A model generated the notes under the pieces. It searched no databases, was not told where the DNA came from, and saw only the letters and a list, made by a program, of their open reading frames with translations. Made by a program: the position numbers and the translations under genes. 64,000 nt of DNA from Chelatococcus caeni (GTDB lineage: Bacteria; Pseudomonadota; Alphaproteobacteria; Rhizobiales; Beijerinckiaceae), in assembly GCF_014196925.1 (NCBI RefSeq), contig NZ_JACIEN010000001.1, positions 124,001 through 188,000 on the forward strand, read 5' to 3'. This document shows, piece by piece, positions 43,558 through 52,547 of this stretch (positions within the stretch are counted from its first letter, which is position 1; each line of letters begins with the position of its first letter).

Positions 43558-44208
43558 ATGACGAGCACAGGGCTGTCCCCCTGGAAGACGCGGAAGGAGC
43601 GTGAGCGCGACCGCGAGATGAAGCGCGAGGCGGTGCTGCGCGCGGCCGCGCGCGCCTTCAACGAGCAGGGCTTCCACAAGACCTCGCTCGACGATGTCGC
43701 CGAGCGGCTGAACGTCTCGAAGCCGACGATCTATTATTACGTCAGGAGCAAGGACGAGATCCTCTTCGAATGTGTGCGCATCGGCCTCGAGCGACTCGAC
43801 GCGGCGTCCCGCACAGTGCTGCCGGGCGGTACCGGCCTCGCGCGGCTGATCGCGCTGTGGACCGAATATGCGCGCATCGTCACGGAGGATTTCGGGCGCT
43901 GCCTGATCCTCGTCGGCGAGGACCCGCTGCCGGTCGAGACGCGGCGGCAGCTGCGCGCCCTCAAGAGCAAGATCGACCATCGCTTCCGCAGCGTCGTCGA
44001 GGATGGCATCGCGGATGGCTCCATCCGCGCCTGCGATCCCAAGCTCATCGCCTTCGCCGGCGCCGGCGCGCTCAGCTGGATCGCCCGCTGGTACAACCCC
44101 GCCGGCCCCCTCGACGTCGATACGGTCGCCCGGCAGCTCATCGACGTCCTCGTCCACGGCATCGTGGGCCCGTCGGCGGAGACCGAAGCGCCGCTTGCCG
44201 TGCCGTGA
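43558..44208 (+). CDS. TetR-family regulator of the uptake/ligase operon
   Basis: The 216-residue protein has a TetR helix-turn-helix (residues 20-70: REAVLRAAARAFNEQGFHKTSLDDVAERLNVSKPTIYYYVRSK region) and a helical ligand domain. It lies ten bases after the ligase gene and ends the operon. It probably represses the promoter at 36675 and responds to the acid or its CoA ester, as is usual for such TetR proteins; this is inference. Confidence 0.9.
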   Translation: MTSTGLSPWKTRKERERDREMKREAVLRAAARAFNEQGFHKTSLDDVAERLNVSKPTIYYYVRSKDEILFECVRIGLERLDAASRTVLPGGTGLARLIALWTEYARIVTEDFGRCLILVGEDPLPVETRRQLRALKSKIDHRFRSVVEDGIADGSIRACDPKLIAFAGAGALSWIARWYNPAGPLDVDTVARQLIDVLVHGIVGPSAETEAPLAVP

Positions 44209-44357
44209 GGCCAGACGCCGGGGCGGCCTCGCACCATCTCCGGAGCGGATCCTGATTCATGACGGAAACGGTGCGCCGTACTCACGAGATCCGGGAAACC
44301 CTCGGATGCGGAGTGGCTTCCGCCTGCTCTGCCTGTTGCCTCATTTGCCCACCTGGC

Positions 44358-44924
44358 TCACAGGCCCGGCGGGACATTTCGTCTCTGCCGCTTGCCGTTG
44401 CCGCCGGCCGGAAGGGCCGATGTCGGCCGAGGGAGCCGCAAACGGGTCGCGCCGATCCCGGCGAGGGCAAGGGCAATGCCGGCTGCGACCGTTCGCAGCT
44501 GGTTCCAGAACTGCCAGCGTTCCGAGTAGCTGATCCAGACAACCTGCGCGCTCTCCCGGCTGGCCGGTACAGGCGTCCCCGCGAGCGCCTCGTTCATGGG
44601 CACGTTGACGACCATTGTCGGGGCAAGGCCGAAAACCAGGTAGATGCCGGCTGCGGCAAGGAACCAGAAGGCGGCGGCGCCTTCGCCGCCAAGGCGCGCT
44701 GCGGCCGCCGCGGCCAGCAGGACGACCGGCGTCAGGAAGAAGGCCGGAAAGAAGACAGCATTGCGCAGGGAGGCGTTCATCGCCTGCATCGCCTCGATCG
44801 CGATGCGGGGATCCGCCCGGTCGAGCCCCCACATGGTGGAGCAGACCCATGCGTAGAAGAAGCCGAAGATCGCGCCGCAGAAGACGATGGACGCAACCGA
44901 CAGTGCCCGAACCAGTCGGTGCAT
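44358..44924 (-). CDS. DUF1772-family membrane protein
   Basis: The 188-residue protein has four predicted helices with the DUF1772 pattern: FCGAIFGFFYAWVCSTMWGLD, AIEAMQAMNASLRN and LVFGLAPTMVVNVPMNEAL. The family includes anthrone oxygenase-like proteins, but the function of bacterial members is unknown. The start at 44924 avoids an in-frame TTG upstream. It is divergent from a TetR gene 94 bases away with a shared operator. Confidence 0.82.
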   Translation of the reverse strand: MHRLVRALSVASIVFCGAIFGFFYAWVCSTMWGLDRADPRIAIEAMQAMNASLRNAVFFPAFFLTPVVLLAAAAAARLGGEGAAAFWFLAAAGIYLVFGLAPTMVVNVPMNEALAGTPVPASRESAQVVWISYSERWQFWNQLRTVAAGIALALAGIGATRLRLPRPTSALPAGGNGKRQRRNVPPGL

Positions 44925-44952
44925 TGCAGCCTCCGTCAAATCCGTATTGACA

Positions 44953-44987
44953 TGTACGCCTTCCCGTTTTCCGTACAGATGTGTACG
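44953..44987. promoter_or_regulatory. Operator between the DUF1772 and TetR genes
   Basis: A perfect inverted repeat CGTACA-GATG-TGTACG lies at 44972-44987, with another TGTACG half-site at 44953-44958. A -35-like TTGACA precedes it at 44947. Its place between the divergent genes makes it the likely TetR site controlling both. Confidence 0.6.
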
Positions 44988-45018
44988 CTCTGCGTCAAGG
45001 CAATGTTGGAAGGGTTCG

Positions 45019-45618
45019 ATGCGCGAGGAGATGAGGTCCGGACGGCGCCGGCAGATTGAGGAGGCCGCGTACAGGCTCCTCGAGGACCGGGGCTATGGCG
45101 GCACCTCGATGCTCGCCGTCGCGAAGGAGGCAAGGGCTTCGAACGAGACGCTCTACCGCTGGTACGGCGACAAGCGCGGCCTCTTCAAGACGATGGTGGC
45201 GAGCAACGCCGCAGCGACGACTGCCGCCCTCAAGGCGGCGATCGGTTGCGGCGCAGATCCGCTGGCGACACTTGACGAGGTTGCCCCGCTCCTCCTGTCG
45301 ATGCTGCTGGGCGAGCGAGCCATCTCGCTCAATCGGGCTGCGGCCTCCGACCCGAGCGGCGAGCTGGGCGCGACCATCGCCGCCGCTGGTCGGGACAGTG
45401 TGCTGCCGTTGGTCGAGGCGCTGATCCGGCAAGGCCTGGAGACTGGCGTTCTGGCTGCACCCTCCGCCCGTGTCGCAGCCGAATGGTTTCTGAGCCTGCT
45501 GGTGGGGGATCAGCAGATCCGGCGGGTCATCCGCGCGATGGCTGCCCTGCCGGAAGCCGAGATCCGCGCCAGGGCAGCTGCTGCAATGACAGCATTCAGG
45601 AAGCTCTGCGCAGGCTGA
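45019..45618 (+). CDS. TetR-family regulator divergent from the DUF1772 gene
   Basis: The 199-residue protein has a TetR DNA-binding domain (RRRQIEEAAYRLLEDRGYGGTSMLAVAKEARASNETLYRWYGDK region, residues 9-55) and a helical C-terminal domain of the AcrR C-terminal type. The start at 45019 has GGAAGGG upstream. It probably represses itself and the DUF1772 gene through the palindrome at 44972. Confidence 0.88.
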   Translation: MREEMRSGRRRQIEEAAYRLLEDRGYGGTSMLAVAKEARASNETLYRWYGDKRGLFKTMVASNAAATTAALKAAIGCGADPLATLDEVAPLLLSMLLGERAISLNRAAASDPSGELGATIAAAGRDSVLPLVEALIRQGLETGVLAAPSARVAAEWFLSLLVGDQQIRRVIRAMAALPEAEIRARAAAAMTAFRKLCAG

Positions 45619-45661
45619 GAGGGCGCAACCAGGTGACGCCGGCCGACCGTCTCCTGGCCGG

Positions 45662-45693
45662 GACGATTTTCGTTATTACGATCGAAAATCGTC
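45662..45693. promoter_or_regulatory. Perfect inverted repeat, copy of the XRE gene operator
   Basis: GACGATTTTCG and CGAAAATCGTC are perfect 11-bp arms around a ten-base spacer. A diverged copy with identical layout lies at 47746-47777, also 13 bases before an ATGACCCCAG start. This copy precedes only a truncated gene start. Confidence 0.6.
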
Positions 45694-45706
45694 CTGGAGC
45701 GTTCCG

Positions 45707-45751
45707 ATGACCCCAGTCCAGTGCCGGGCGGCGCATTCGCATGGCCGCCCG
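45707..45751 (+). pseudogene. Truncated duplicate of the XRE gene 5' end
   Basis: The first codons (MTPVQCRAA) match MTPAQCRAA of the intact XRE gene at 47791, and the upstream leader matches too. After about ten codons the similarity is lost, and the frame runs without resemblance into the antisense of the next gene. It is the remnant of a duplication or of a deleted second XRE gene. Confidence 0.6.
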
Positions 45752-45780
45752 CCGGCTTCGGCGCTGGCTGTCGAGACTGT

Positions 45781-46659
<879 letters not shown>

Positions 46660-46768
46660 CGTTTTTCTCCGGTATCTGCCGGGCCAAATGCCCGTTGCCG
46701 CCACCTTCCATCATTGCGGCTTTCGTCGGAATGCACGACAATAGGCGGTCACTCTTCCGCGCCTCGGA

Positions 46769-47698
46769 ATGGCCATGGATCGCATCGACGCGATGAGGGT
46801 GTTCGTCGCCGCCCTCGACGAAGGCAGCCTTGCCGGCGCCGGGCGGCGGCTCGGCCGTTCACCGGCCGCCGTGAGCCGTGCGATCAGCTTTCTCGAAGGC
46901 CATGTCGGCGTTCCTCTCCTCCACCGCACCACCCGCTCCATCCGGCTCAGCGAGGCGGGCGAGCGCTATGCCGCCGCCTGCCGGCGCGTGCTCACGGACC
47001 TCGAGGAGGCCGACATGCTGGCCGCGGGCGAGCGCTCGGCGCCGCGCGGCACCCTGGCCGTCACGGCGCCCGTGATGAGCGGGGAGGAGGTGCTGCGCCC
47101 CGTCCTCGACGGCTTTCTCGACGCCTTCCCGGAGGTCTCGGCGCGACTCGATCTGCTCGACCGTCCGGTCAACCTCATCGACGAGGGGATCGACGTCGCG
47201 CTGCGCATCGCGCACCTGCCCGATTCCTCCATGGTGGCCGTGCACATTGGCGAAGTGCGCCGCGTGGTCGCCGCCGCCCCGCGCTATCTTGCGGCCCACC
47301 CGCCGATCAGGACCCCGGCCGATCTCACCGGGCATCGGATCGTGACGGTGCCGCTCGGCGGGATCGACTCCTGGAGCTTTCCGCCGGCCGGCCGGTCCGG
47401 CCTTCCCCGTGCCGTTTCCTTCGCGCCGCGCCTGGTGGTGAACAGTGTCCGCGCCGCGGTCGCCTCGGCCGCCGAGGGGCGGGGCATCGTGCGGCTCTTC
47501 TCCTATCATGTGGCCGAGCAGGTGCGGGCCGGGGAGCTCGCGATCATTCTCGAGGCCGACGAGCCGCCACCGCTTCCCGTCCACCTCATCACCCCCGAGC
47601 GCCGCCTTTCGGTGCCGAAGGTGCGCGCCTTCGTCGATTTCGCGATCCCGCGCCTGCGGGCCGCCTTCGCGCGCTTGAAGGCGGACGTCGCGTCCTGA
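46769..47698 (+). CDS. LysR-family regulator
   Basis: The 309-residue protein has the LysR helix-turn-helix ([35 protein letters not shown]) and a substrate-binding domain with the SxxV-type region [25 protein letters not shown] 46769 and ATG 46775 are both possible. It is divergent from the hydrolase gene with a 109-base gap, the usual arrangement for control of the neighbour. Confidence 0.9.
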   Translation: MAMDRIDAMRVFVAALDEGSLAGAGRRLGRSPAAVSRAISFLEGHVGVPLLHRTTRSIRLSEAGERYAAACRRVLTDLEEADMLAAGERSAPRGTLAVTAPVMSGEEVLRPVLDGFLDAFPEVSARLDLLDRPVNLIDEGIDVALRIAHLPDSSMVAVHIGEVRRVVAAAPRYLAAHPPIRTPADLTGHRIVTVPLGGIDSWSFPPAGRSGLPRAVSFAPRLVVNSVRAAVASAAEGRGIVRLFSYHVAEQVRAGELAIILEADEPPPLPVHLITPERRLSVPKVRAFVDFAIPRLRAAFARLKADVAS

Positions 47699-47745
47699 GA
47701 GGGCCTTCGACAATCGGGCGCGGGGCGGAACCGATGGCCCAAGAC

Positions 47746-47777
47746 GACGGTTTTCGTTATCATGATCGGAAATCGTC
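47746..47777. promoter_or_regulatory. Operator-like inverted repeat before the XRE gene
   Basis: GACGGTTTTCG (47746-47756) and CGGAAATCGTC (47767-47777) are 11-base arms with two mismatches and a ten-base spacer, 13 bases before the XRE start. The better-conserved copy lies at 45662. Autoregulation by the XRE protein is the likely role. Confidence 0.5.
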
Positions 47778-47790
47778 ACGGAGGGCTCCG

Positions 47791-48075
47791 ATGACCCCAG
47801 CCCAGTGCCGCGCGGCACGTGCCATGGTGGATCTGTCCCAGGAGGATCTGGCGAAGGCCGCTGCCGTCGGCCTGTCCACGGTGCGCAACTTCGAGACCGG
47901 CCGCACCCTGCCCATCGTCAACAATCTCGCCGCCATCCGGCGGGTGCTGGAGGAGGCGGGCATCGTCTTCCTCGACGACGGCGCGGCAACCGTCGGCGGG
48001 CCCGGCGTTCGCCTCAGGGCGCGCCGCAACGAGTTCATTCCGCCGGACGAACTGACCTCGGAGACGGACAGCTGA
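47791..48075 (+). CDS. Small XRE-family DNA-binding protein
   Basis: The 94-residue protein is almost entirely one helix-turn-helix domain: [52 protein letters not shown] region. It has a short polar tail. Such stand-alone regulators are common in Rhizobiales, often in several copies. It has a GGAGG site and an inverted repeat upstream. Its targets are unknown; no toxin partner is adjacent. Confidence 0.85.
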   Translation: MTPAQCRAARAMVDLSQEDLAKAAAVGLSTVRNFETGRTLPIVNNLAAIRRVLEEAGIVFLDDGAATVGGPGVRLRARRNEFIPPDELTSETDS

Positions 48076-48164
48076 GCGCCGGCGTCGAGAGGTGCGAGCG
48101 GCGCATCGCTCCCTGCGGCGCGGAAGCGCGATGACCGGGCGAGGCGCTGTGCTAAGATGATCCC

Positions 48165-48644
48165 ATGTTGAAGCTGCTGCGCGGCGCCCGCTCCCTTGCG
48201 CTCCTCGCCTCCATGGCCGTCCTTCTCGGCGGCCTCGCGGGGGGAGGTCGCATGGCCGAGGCGAGGGCCGGTGACGCAAGGCCCGAGCAAGTCACGCCCA
48301 AGGCGACGATATCAGCGCATGCGGGTCACCGGGCGCATGCCGGCCATTCCGTCGGCGCCGTCCGGCCGGCTGAGCACGACGTCGGGCGCGAGCACGCGAT
48401 GGCGATCGAGGCAGCGGCGAACGAGGCTTCGGTGGACGAGGGCTGCTGCCCCGGCCATCCGCCGGCCGCGGCCGGGCGCGACTGCCTCGCCGTCTGCCTC
48501 ATGTCGGCTTGTTCGGCCTCCGTGCTGCCGTCGGTCGGCACGCCCGCGTTCTCATCCCGCCCCGGCGGCCTGTGGCCCTGGATGGCTGCGGCCCTCCCGG
48601 AGGGCATATCGCCGGAGACGGCAACGCCTCCTCCTCGCGCCTGA
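48165..48644 (+). CDS. Secreted His/Cys-rich protein, probably copper-related
   Basis: The 159-residue product has an N-terminal hydrophobic signal or anchor (residues 8-28), a His-rich middle (ISAHAGHRAHAGHSVGAV) and a cysteine cluster (EGCCPGHP, then RDCLAVCLMSAC). These are potential metal ligands. No named family was recognised. It is followed by DUF305 and DUF411 genes, both copper-linked, so a periplasmic copper-handling role is inferred. The first part of the protein is low in sequence complexity. Confidence 0.65.
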   Translation: MLKLLRGARSLALLASMAVLLGGLAGGGRMAEARAGDARPEQVTPKATISAHAGHRAHAGHSVGAVRPAEHDVGREHAMAIEAAANEASVDEGCCPGHPPAAAGRDCLAVCLMSACSASVLPSVGTPAFSSRPGGLWPWMAAALPEGISPETATPPPRA

Positions 48645-48702
48645 AGGCGGCCGCGGGCGATGCCCTGCGGCACCAGGCATATCGATCCGATCGAGGAGAA
48701 GA

Positions 48703-49338
48703 ATGATGAAGATTTCCATGATTGCGCTCGCGCTCGCCGTGGGCATGGCCGCACCTGCCTTTGCCCAGCAGCCCCCGGATGCCGGGCACGGCGCCCACCA
48801 CGGCGCACCTGCCGAGAGCGGACAGGCCACGGCGCCCCAAGTCCAGATGCCCCAAGCCCAGGCGCCCCAAGCCCAGGCGCCCCAAGCCCAGGCGCCCCAG
48901 GCCCAGGCGCCCGCGGCGATGCCGGGCATGGGCATGATGGGCGCCGGCCAGGGCGGCTGCCCCATGATGCAAGGCATGATGCAGGCCATGATGGGCCGCG
49001 GCGGCATGGGCCACGGCATGGGTTCTGGCATGGGCCAGGGCATGGGCTCCGGCATGGCGGGAACGCCCAGGGGCGACCAGAGCGTCGCCTCCCTCGCGTT
49101 CAATGCCGTCAACGAGCGGATGCACCGCGACATGGCCGTGACCTTCACCGGCGATGCGGATGCCGATTTCGTGCGCGCCATGATCCCGCACCACCAGGGT
49201 GCCGTGGACATGGCCAAGGTGGTCCTCGCCTTCGGCAAGGACCCCAAGATCCGCGAGCTGGCCGAGAGCGTCGTCCAGGCGCAGGAGAGCGAGATCGCCA
49301 TGATGAGGGCTTGGCTCGAGGCCAACGAGAAGAAGTGA
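48703..49338 (+). CDS. DUF305-family periplasmic copper-binding-type protein
   Basis: The 211-residue product has a signal peptide (residues 1-21, PAFA), a His/Pro/Gln-rich repeat region (five copies of QAQAP-like units), a Met-rich stretch (MPGMGMMGAG, PMMQGMMQAMM, HGMGSGMGQGM) and a C-terminal DUF305 domain with AMIPHHQGAVDMAK. The histidines and methionines suit copper or silver binding in the periplasm. A GAGGAG site precedes ATG 48703; the next ATG is adjacent. It sits between two other copper-type genes. Confidence 0.88.
   Translation: MMKISMIALALAVGMAAPAFAQQPPDAGHGAHHGAPAESGQATAPQVQMPQAQAPQAQAPQAQAPQAQAPAAMPGMGMMGAGQGGCPMMQGMMQAMMGRGGMGHGMGSGMGQGMGSGMAGTPRGDQSVASLAFNAVNERMHRDMAVTFTGDADADFVRAMIPHHQGAVDMAKVVLAFGKDPKIRELAESVVQAQESEIAMMRAWLEANEKK
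48836..48910 (+). repeat. Tandem 15-bp repeat inside the DUF305 gene
   Basis: Five consecutive 15-bp units of the form CCCAAGCCCAGGCGC encode PQAQA-type pentapeptides. The first is diverged, the next three are identical and the last differs by one base. Such an array can change in copy number by slippage without a frameshift. Confidence 0.85.
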
Positions 49339-49397
49339 CGGCAAGGGCGGGGCGGCCGTGCCGCCGCCCCGCTCTCCCGTCGGAAGGGATATCCGAC

Positions 49398-49886
49398 ATG
49401 ACATCGAGAACGATTGACAGGCGCGGCCTTCTTGCGGGCCTCGCAGCTCTTGCTGTCGTCGCCCGTCTCCCGGCCGCCGCGGCGGAGGCGTTGCCGCCCG
49501 TCACGGTCAGCCGCGATCCGGCATGCGGCTGCTGCGAGGCCTGGGTGGAGCACATGCGCGCAGCCGGCTTTCGTGTGACGGTCGTCGAGACGACCGCGAT
49601 CAACCGCGTCAAGGCGCGCCTCGGCGTGCCCCAGGACCTCGCCTCCTGCCATACGGCGGAGGTTGCCGGCTATGTGCTCGAAGGCCATGTGCCGGCGGAT
49701 GCCGTCGTCCGCCTCCTTGCCGAGCGGCCGGTCGGCACCGGCCTTGCGGTGCCGGGCATGCCGGTCGGCTCGCCGGGCATGGAGGTGGAGGGCGTCGCGC
49801 CCGATACCTACGAGGTCCTGCTGTTCGGCCCGGCCGGCCAGCGCGCCTTCGCCCGCTACGAGGGTGGCCGCCTGCTCAAGGGCTGA
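49398..49886 (+). CDS. DUF411-family periplasmic metal-binding protein
   Basis: The 162-residue product has a Tat-like signal (DRRGLLAGLAALAVV) and the DUF411 core: VSRDPACGCCEAWVEHMRAAGF, INRVKARLGVPQDLASCHTAEV, and VGSPGMEVEG. The CGCC cysteines, the CH pair and the methionine are the metal ligands expected in this family, which is linked to copper resistance. It lies 59 bases after the DUF305 gene with a GAAGGGA site. Confidence 0.88.
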   Translation: MTSRTIDRRGLLAGLAALAVVARLPAAAAEALPPVTVSRDPACGCCEAWVEHMRAAGFRVTVVETTAINRVKARLGVPQDLASCHTAEVAGYVLEGHVPADAVVRLLAERPVGTGLAVPGMPVGSPGMEVEGVAPDTYEVLLFGPAGQRAFARYEGGRLLKG

Positions 49887-49895
49887 GGCGCGGCG

Positions 49896-50876
49896 TCAGA
49901 ACGAGGCCTTGAGGCCCACCGTCAGGGTGAGGGCGGAGAGATCCCCGCTCTGCGAGGCTGCGACCGTGCCGCAGCAGGCCCCCTTGATGGTCGCCTTGTC
50001 CTTCTTGGCCTCGTAGTACTGGTACTGGGCCTTGCCGGTCAGGGCCAAGGCATCGGTGAGGCGGACTTCGCCGCCGATGGTCGCGCCGACCATCCAGGTC
50101 TGATAGTCCGCCTCCGAGATATAGTTGCTGTAGTAGATGAAGTTCTGGTCGGCTGCGATGCTGTTCATCCTGGCCCTGTCGCTGGCGAAGACGATCGGAC
50201 TGCCGATGACCTCCGCCATGACGCGGTAGCTGCCGCCGTCGTAGCTGGCGCCGATGCCGATGTACGGCGTATGCCACCACTGGTCGTAGGACGACGACAG
50301 CGGCAGGTCGGACAGGTCGCCGAGCACCTCGTTGGACAGGGCATGGCTGCCGCGGTCCTTCAGTCCGACCCGCAGGTAGCGGTAGCCGGCAAGCCCCGAG
50401 AGGGTGAAGCTCGTGTCCTGATAGATGTTGACGCCGATGGACGCATCGATCTGATACATCGTCGGCAGCTTGGCCTTGTCGTTGCGCCAGTTCACCCGCG
50501 TCCGGCAGCCGAGGTCGCAGATGATGGCATCCGTGAAGGAATCGGAGGAATTGCCGGACCACGCCACGGTCCAGCCGGAGAGGCGCAGGTCGAGCCAGTC
50601 CCAACGGTAGGTCAGGGTCGCGCCGACGATGCCGGCATCGTCGATCTTCCACCTGGTATGGGCGAATTGCTCCCCGCAGCAGTTGTAGGCGGCCTGCTCG
50701 ATGGTGCCCGTCAGGTAACCAGTGAATACCTCAAGGGAAAAATTCGAGCTGAGCGGCGCCTGTGGGCGTGGCTTTTCCGTAATCCACGGCAAATCGGCTG
50801 CGAGTGCGGCGCCTGGAAGAAGTATTGCTGCCGCGACACTTGAGAGAAATAGTTTTCTTGAACGTGATGTCAGCAC
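49896..50876 (-). CDS. Omptin-like outer membrane beta-barrel without catalytic residues
   Basis: The 326-residue product has a signal peptide (residues 8-29) and an omptin-like pattern of strands: LSSNFSLEVFTGYLTG, WDWLDLRLSGWTV, GLAGYRYLRVGL, TPYIGIGASY and a C-terminal phenylalanine. By eye, the omptin catalytic Asp85, Asp210 and His212 positions are occupied by Phe, Ala and Met, so protease activity is unlikely. Six cysteines (NCCG, CDLGC, ACCG) could form disulfides. The GTG start at 50876 has GGGAGG upstream. The alignment is from recall and needs confirmation. Confidence 0.65.
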   Translation of the reverse strand: MLTSRSRKLFLSSVAAAILLPGAALAADLPWITEKPRPQAPLSSNFSLEVFTGYLTGTIEQAAYNCCGEQFAHTRWKIDDAGIVGATLTYRWDWLDLRLSGWTVAWSGNSSDSFTDAIICDLGCRTRVNWRNDKAKLPTMYQIDASIGVNIYQDTSFTLSGLAGYRYLRVGLKDRGSHALSNEVLGDLSDLPLSSSYDQWWHTPYIGIGASYDGGSYRVMAEVIGSPIVFASDRARMNSIAADQNFIYYSNYISEADYQTWMVGATIGGEVRLTDALALTGKAQYQYYEAKKDKATIKGACCGTVAASQSGDLSALTLTVGLKASF

Positions 50877-50988
50877 TGAAGCCTCCCGCTGCGCCAAGTC
50901 TTGTGCAGGCTAGGAGGATTGGCTGAGTCGGTACAATCAGAAGTTGTCTGTTGATATGTTGTGCATATTTAAGGCTGCGGATGGGCAG

Positions 50989-51414
50989 CTAAAGCTCCGT
51001 CAGCAGGATATTCGTTTCCGTATGGGTGACGCCCCGGATGGAGCGGATCTCCGTCAGCACGCGGTCGAGTGTGGCGAGGTCGCCGGCGTTGATCTCCACC
51101 ACCACGTCCCAGCGTCCGTTGGTGGAATAGATGCGCGCCACCTCCGGGATGCGGCGGATGGCGGCGATGACCGGCCGGTTGTCGGTGGCGCGCGCCTCCA
51201 GCATCGTCAGGGCCCGGACGGGCACCGTCTCGACGTCGCTGCGCAGCCGCGCGGTGAAGCCGACGAGCACCCCCCGGCTCATCAGGCGGTCGATCCGGTT
51301 CTGCACCGTCGCGCGCGAGACGCCGAGGATGCGCGCCAGGGTCGCCGCCGGCATGCGCCCGTCCTTGCGCAGGAGGTCGATCAGGCGGCGGTCGGTGTCG
51401 TCGAGGTCGGCCAT
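50989..51414 (-). CDS. Lrp/AsnC-family regulator of arginine catabolism
   Basis: The 141-residue protein has an N-terminal helix-turn-helix (LDDTDRRLIDLLRKDGRMPAATLARILGVSRATVQNRIDRL) and a C-terminal RAM effector domain (VEINAGDLATLDRVLTEIRSIRGVTHTETNILL). It is divergent from arginase and ornithine aminotransferase genes with a shared palindrome, so it probably activates them in response to arginine or ornithine. The start at 51414 is the family one. Confidence 0.9.
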   Translation of the reverse strand: MADLDDTDRRLIDLLRKDGRMPAATLARILGVSRATVQNRIDRLMSRGVLVGFTARLRSDVETVPVRALTMLEARATDNRPVIAAIRRIPEVARIYSTNGRWDVVVEINAGDLATLDRVLTEIRSIRGVTHTETNILLTEL

Positions 51415-51439
51415 CTGGCGAAATGCTCTCTTGTCCTGG

Positions 51440-51465
51440 CGATATGCTTGCTTGGTGGCATATCG
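51440..51465. promoter_or_regulatory. Lrp-type operator between lrp and arginase genes
   Basis: CGATATGC (51440-51447) and GCATATCG (51458-51465) form a perfect eight-bp inverted repeat with a ten-base spacer. This is the size of Lrp-family half-sites, and it lies in the divergent promoter region. Confidence 0.65.
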
Positions 51466-51548
51466 TAACACATTGCTGCCTTTTCGTTAGAGGTCGTGGT
51501 CCCCATTCTCTCGCGACGCATCAGCTTCTGGCGAAGGGGACGAGACGG

Positions 51549-52547
51549 GTGAAGGACATTGCAGGGCCGCGTGACATCGGCCTTCTCGGTATTCCGCTCG
51601 AGGCCGGCGGTGCCGTCGCCGGCACGCTGATGGGGCCGGCCGCCCTGCGCACGGCCGGGCTCGCGGCGCGGCTGACGGGGCTCGGCCATCGCGTGCACGA
51701 CCACGGCGATGTGACGCCGGCCGCGGTCGCCGACCGTGACCTGCCGGCGGAACTCGCCGCGCGCTGCCGCAGCGCCGGCACCGTCGCGGGCTTCGTCCGC
51801 GCCGCCCACGAGCGGGCGCTCTCGATCCTCGAGGCGGGGCGGATGCCGGTCTTCATGGGCGGCGACCACAGCATCTCCATGGGCACGGTGAGCGCCGTCG
51901 CGCGCCACTGCGCCGCGACGGGGCGTGACCTCGTGCTGCTCTGGCTCGATGCGCATGCCGATTTCAACACGCCGGCGACCAGCCCGTCCGGCAACATCCA
52001 CGGCATGCCGGTGGCCATGCTGTGCGGCGACGAGAGCCTGCGGCCGCTCCTCGGCGAGCATCGCTTCCCGCCGCTCGCGCCGGAGAACGTGCATCTCTTC
52101 GGCCTGCGCTCGATCGACCAGGAGGAGCGGCGGGCGATCGCGCTCAACGGCCTCGACGGCATCGACATGCGCCTCGTCGACGAGTTCGGCGTCTCGGTGC
52201 TGCTGCGCCGCATCCTCGCCGATCTCGATCCGGCGCGGACGCACCTGCACGTCAGCCTCGACGTCGACTTCCTCGATCCCGAGGTGGCGCCGGGGGCCGG
52301 CACCCCCGTGCCCGGCGGCGCGACCTATCGCGAGGCCCATCTCGTCATGGAGATGCTGCACGACAGCGGCCTCGTCGGCTCGCTCGACATCGTCGAGCTC
52401 AACCCCTTCCTCGACGAGCGCGGCCGCAGCGCCGTGGTGCTCGCCGAGCTGACGGCGAGCCTCTTCGGCCGCTCGGTGCTCGATCGTCCCGCCGGCCAGC
52501 GCGGCATCGCCCGCGCCGCCGCGACCTTTGCGGAGACCACCTCATGA
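51549..52547 (+). CDS. rocF: Arginase
   Basis: The 332-residue enzyme hydrolyses arginine to ornithine and urea. Manganese ligand motifs are intact: [24 protein letters not shown] with SGNIHGMP, and [14 protein letters not shown] with GTPVPGG. The GTG start at 51549 has GAAGGGGA upstream; longer in-frame extensions run into the operator. It overlaps the ornithine aminotransferase gene by four bases. The substrate is supported by the two downstream ornithine-using enzymes. Confidence 0.93.
   Translation: MKDIAGPRDIGLLGIPLEAGGAVAGTLMGPAALRTAGLAARLTGLGHRVHDHGDVTPAAVADRDLPAELAARCRSAGTVAGFVRAAHERALSILEAGRMPVFMGGDHSISMGTVSAVARHCAATGRDLVLLWLDAHADFNTPATSPSGNIHGMPVAMLCGDESLRPLLGEHRFPPLAPENVHLFGLRSIDQEERRAIALNGLDGIDMRLVDEFGVSVLLRRILADLDPARTHLHVSLDVDFLDPEVAPGAGTPVPGGATYREAHLVMEMLHDSGLVGSLDIVELNPFLDERGRSAVVLAELTASLFGRSVLDRPAGQRGIARAAATFAETTS

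Noticed and set aside
48836-48910. CRISPR-like array
   Set aside because: The units are contiguous 15-bp coding repeats without spacers.
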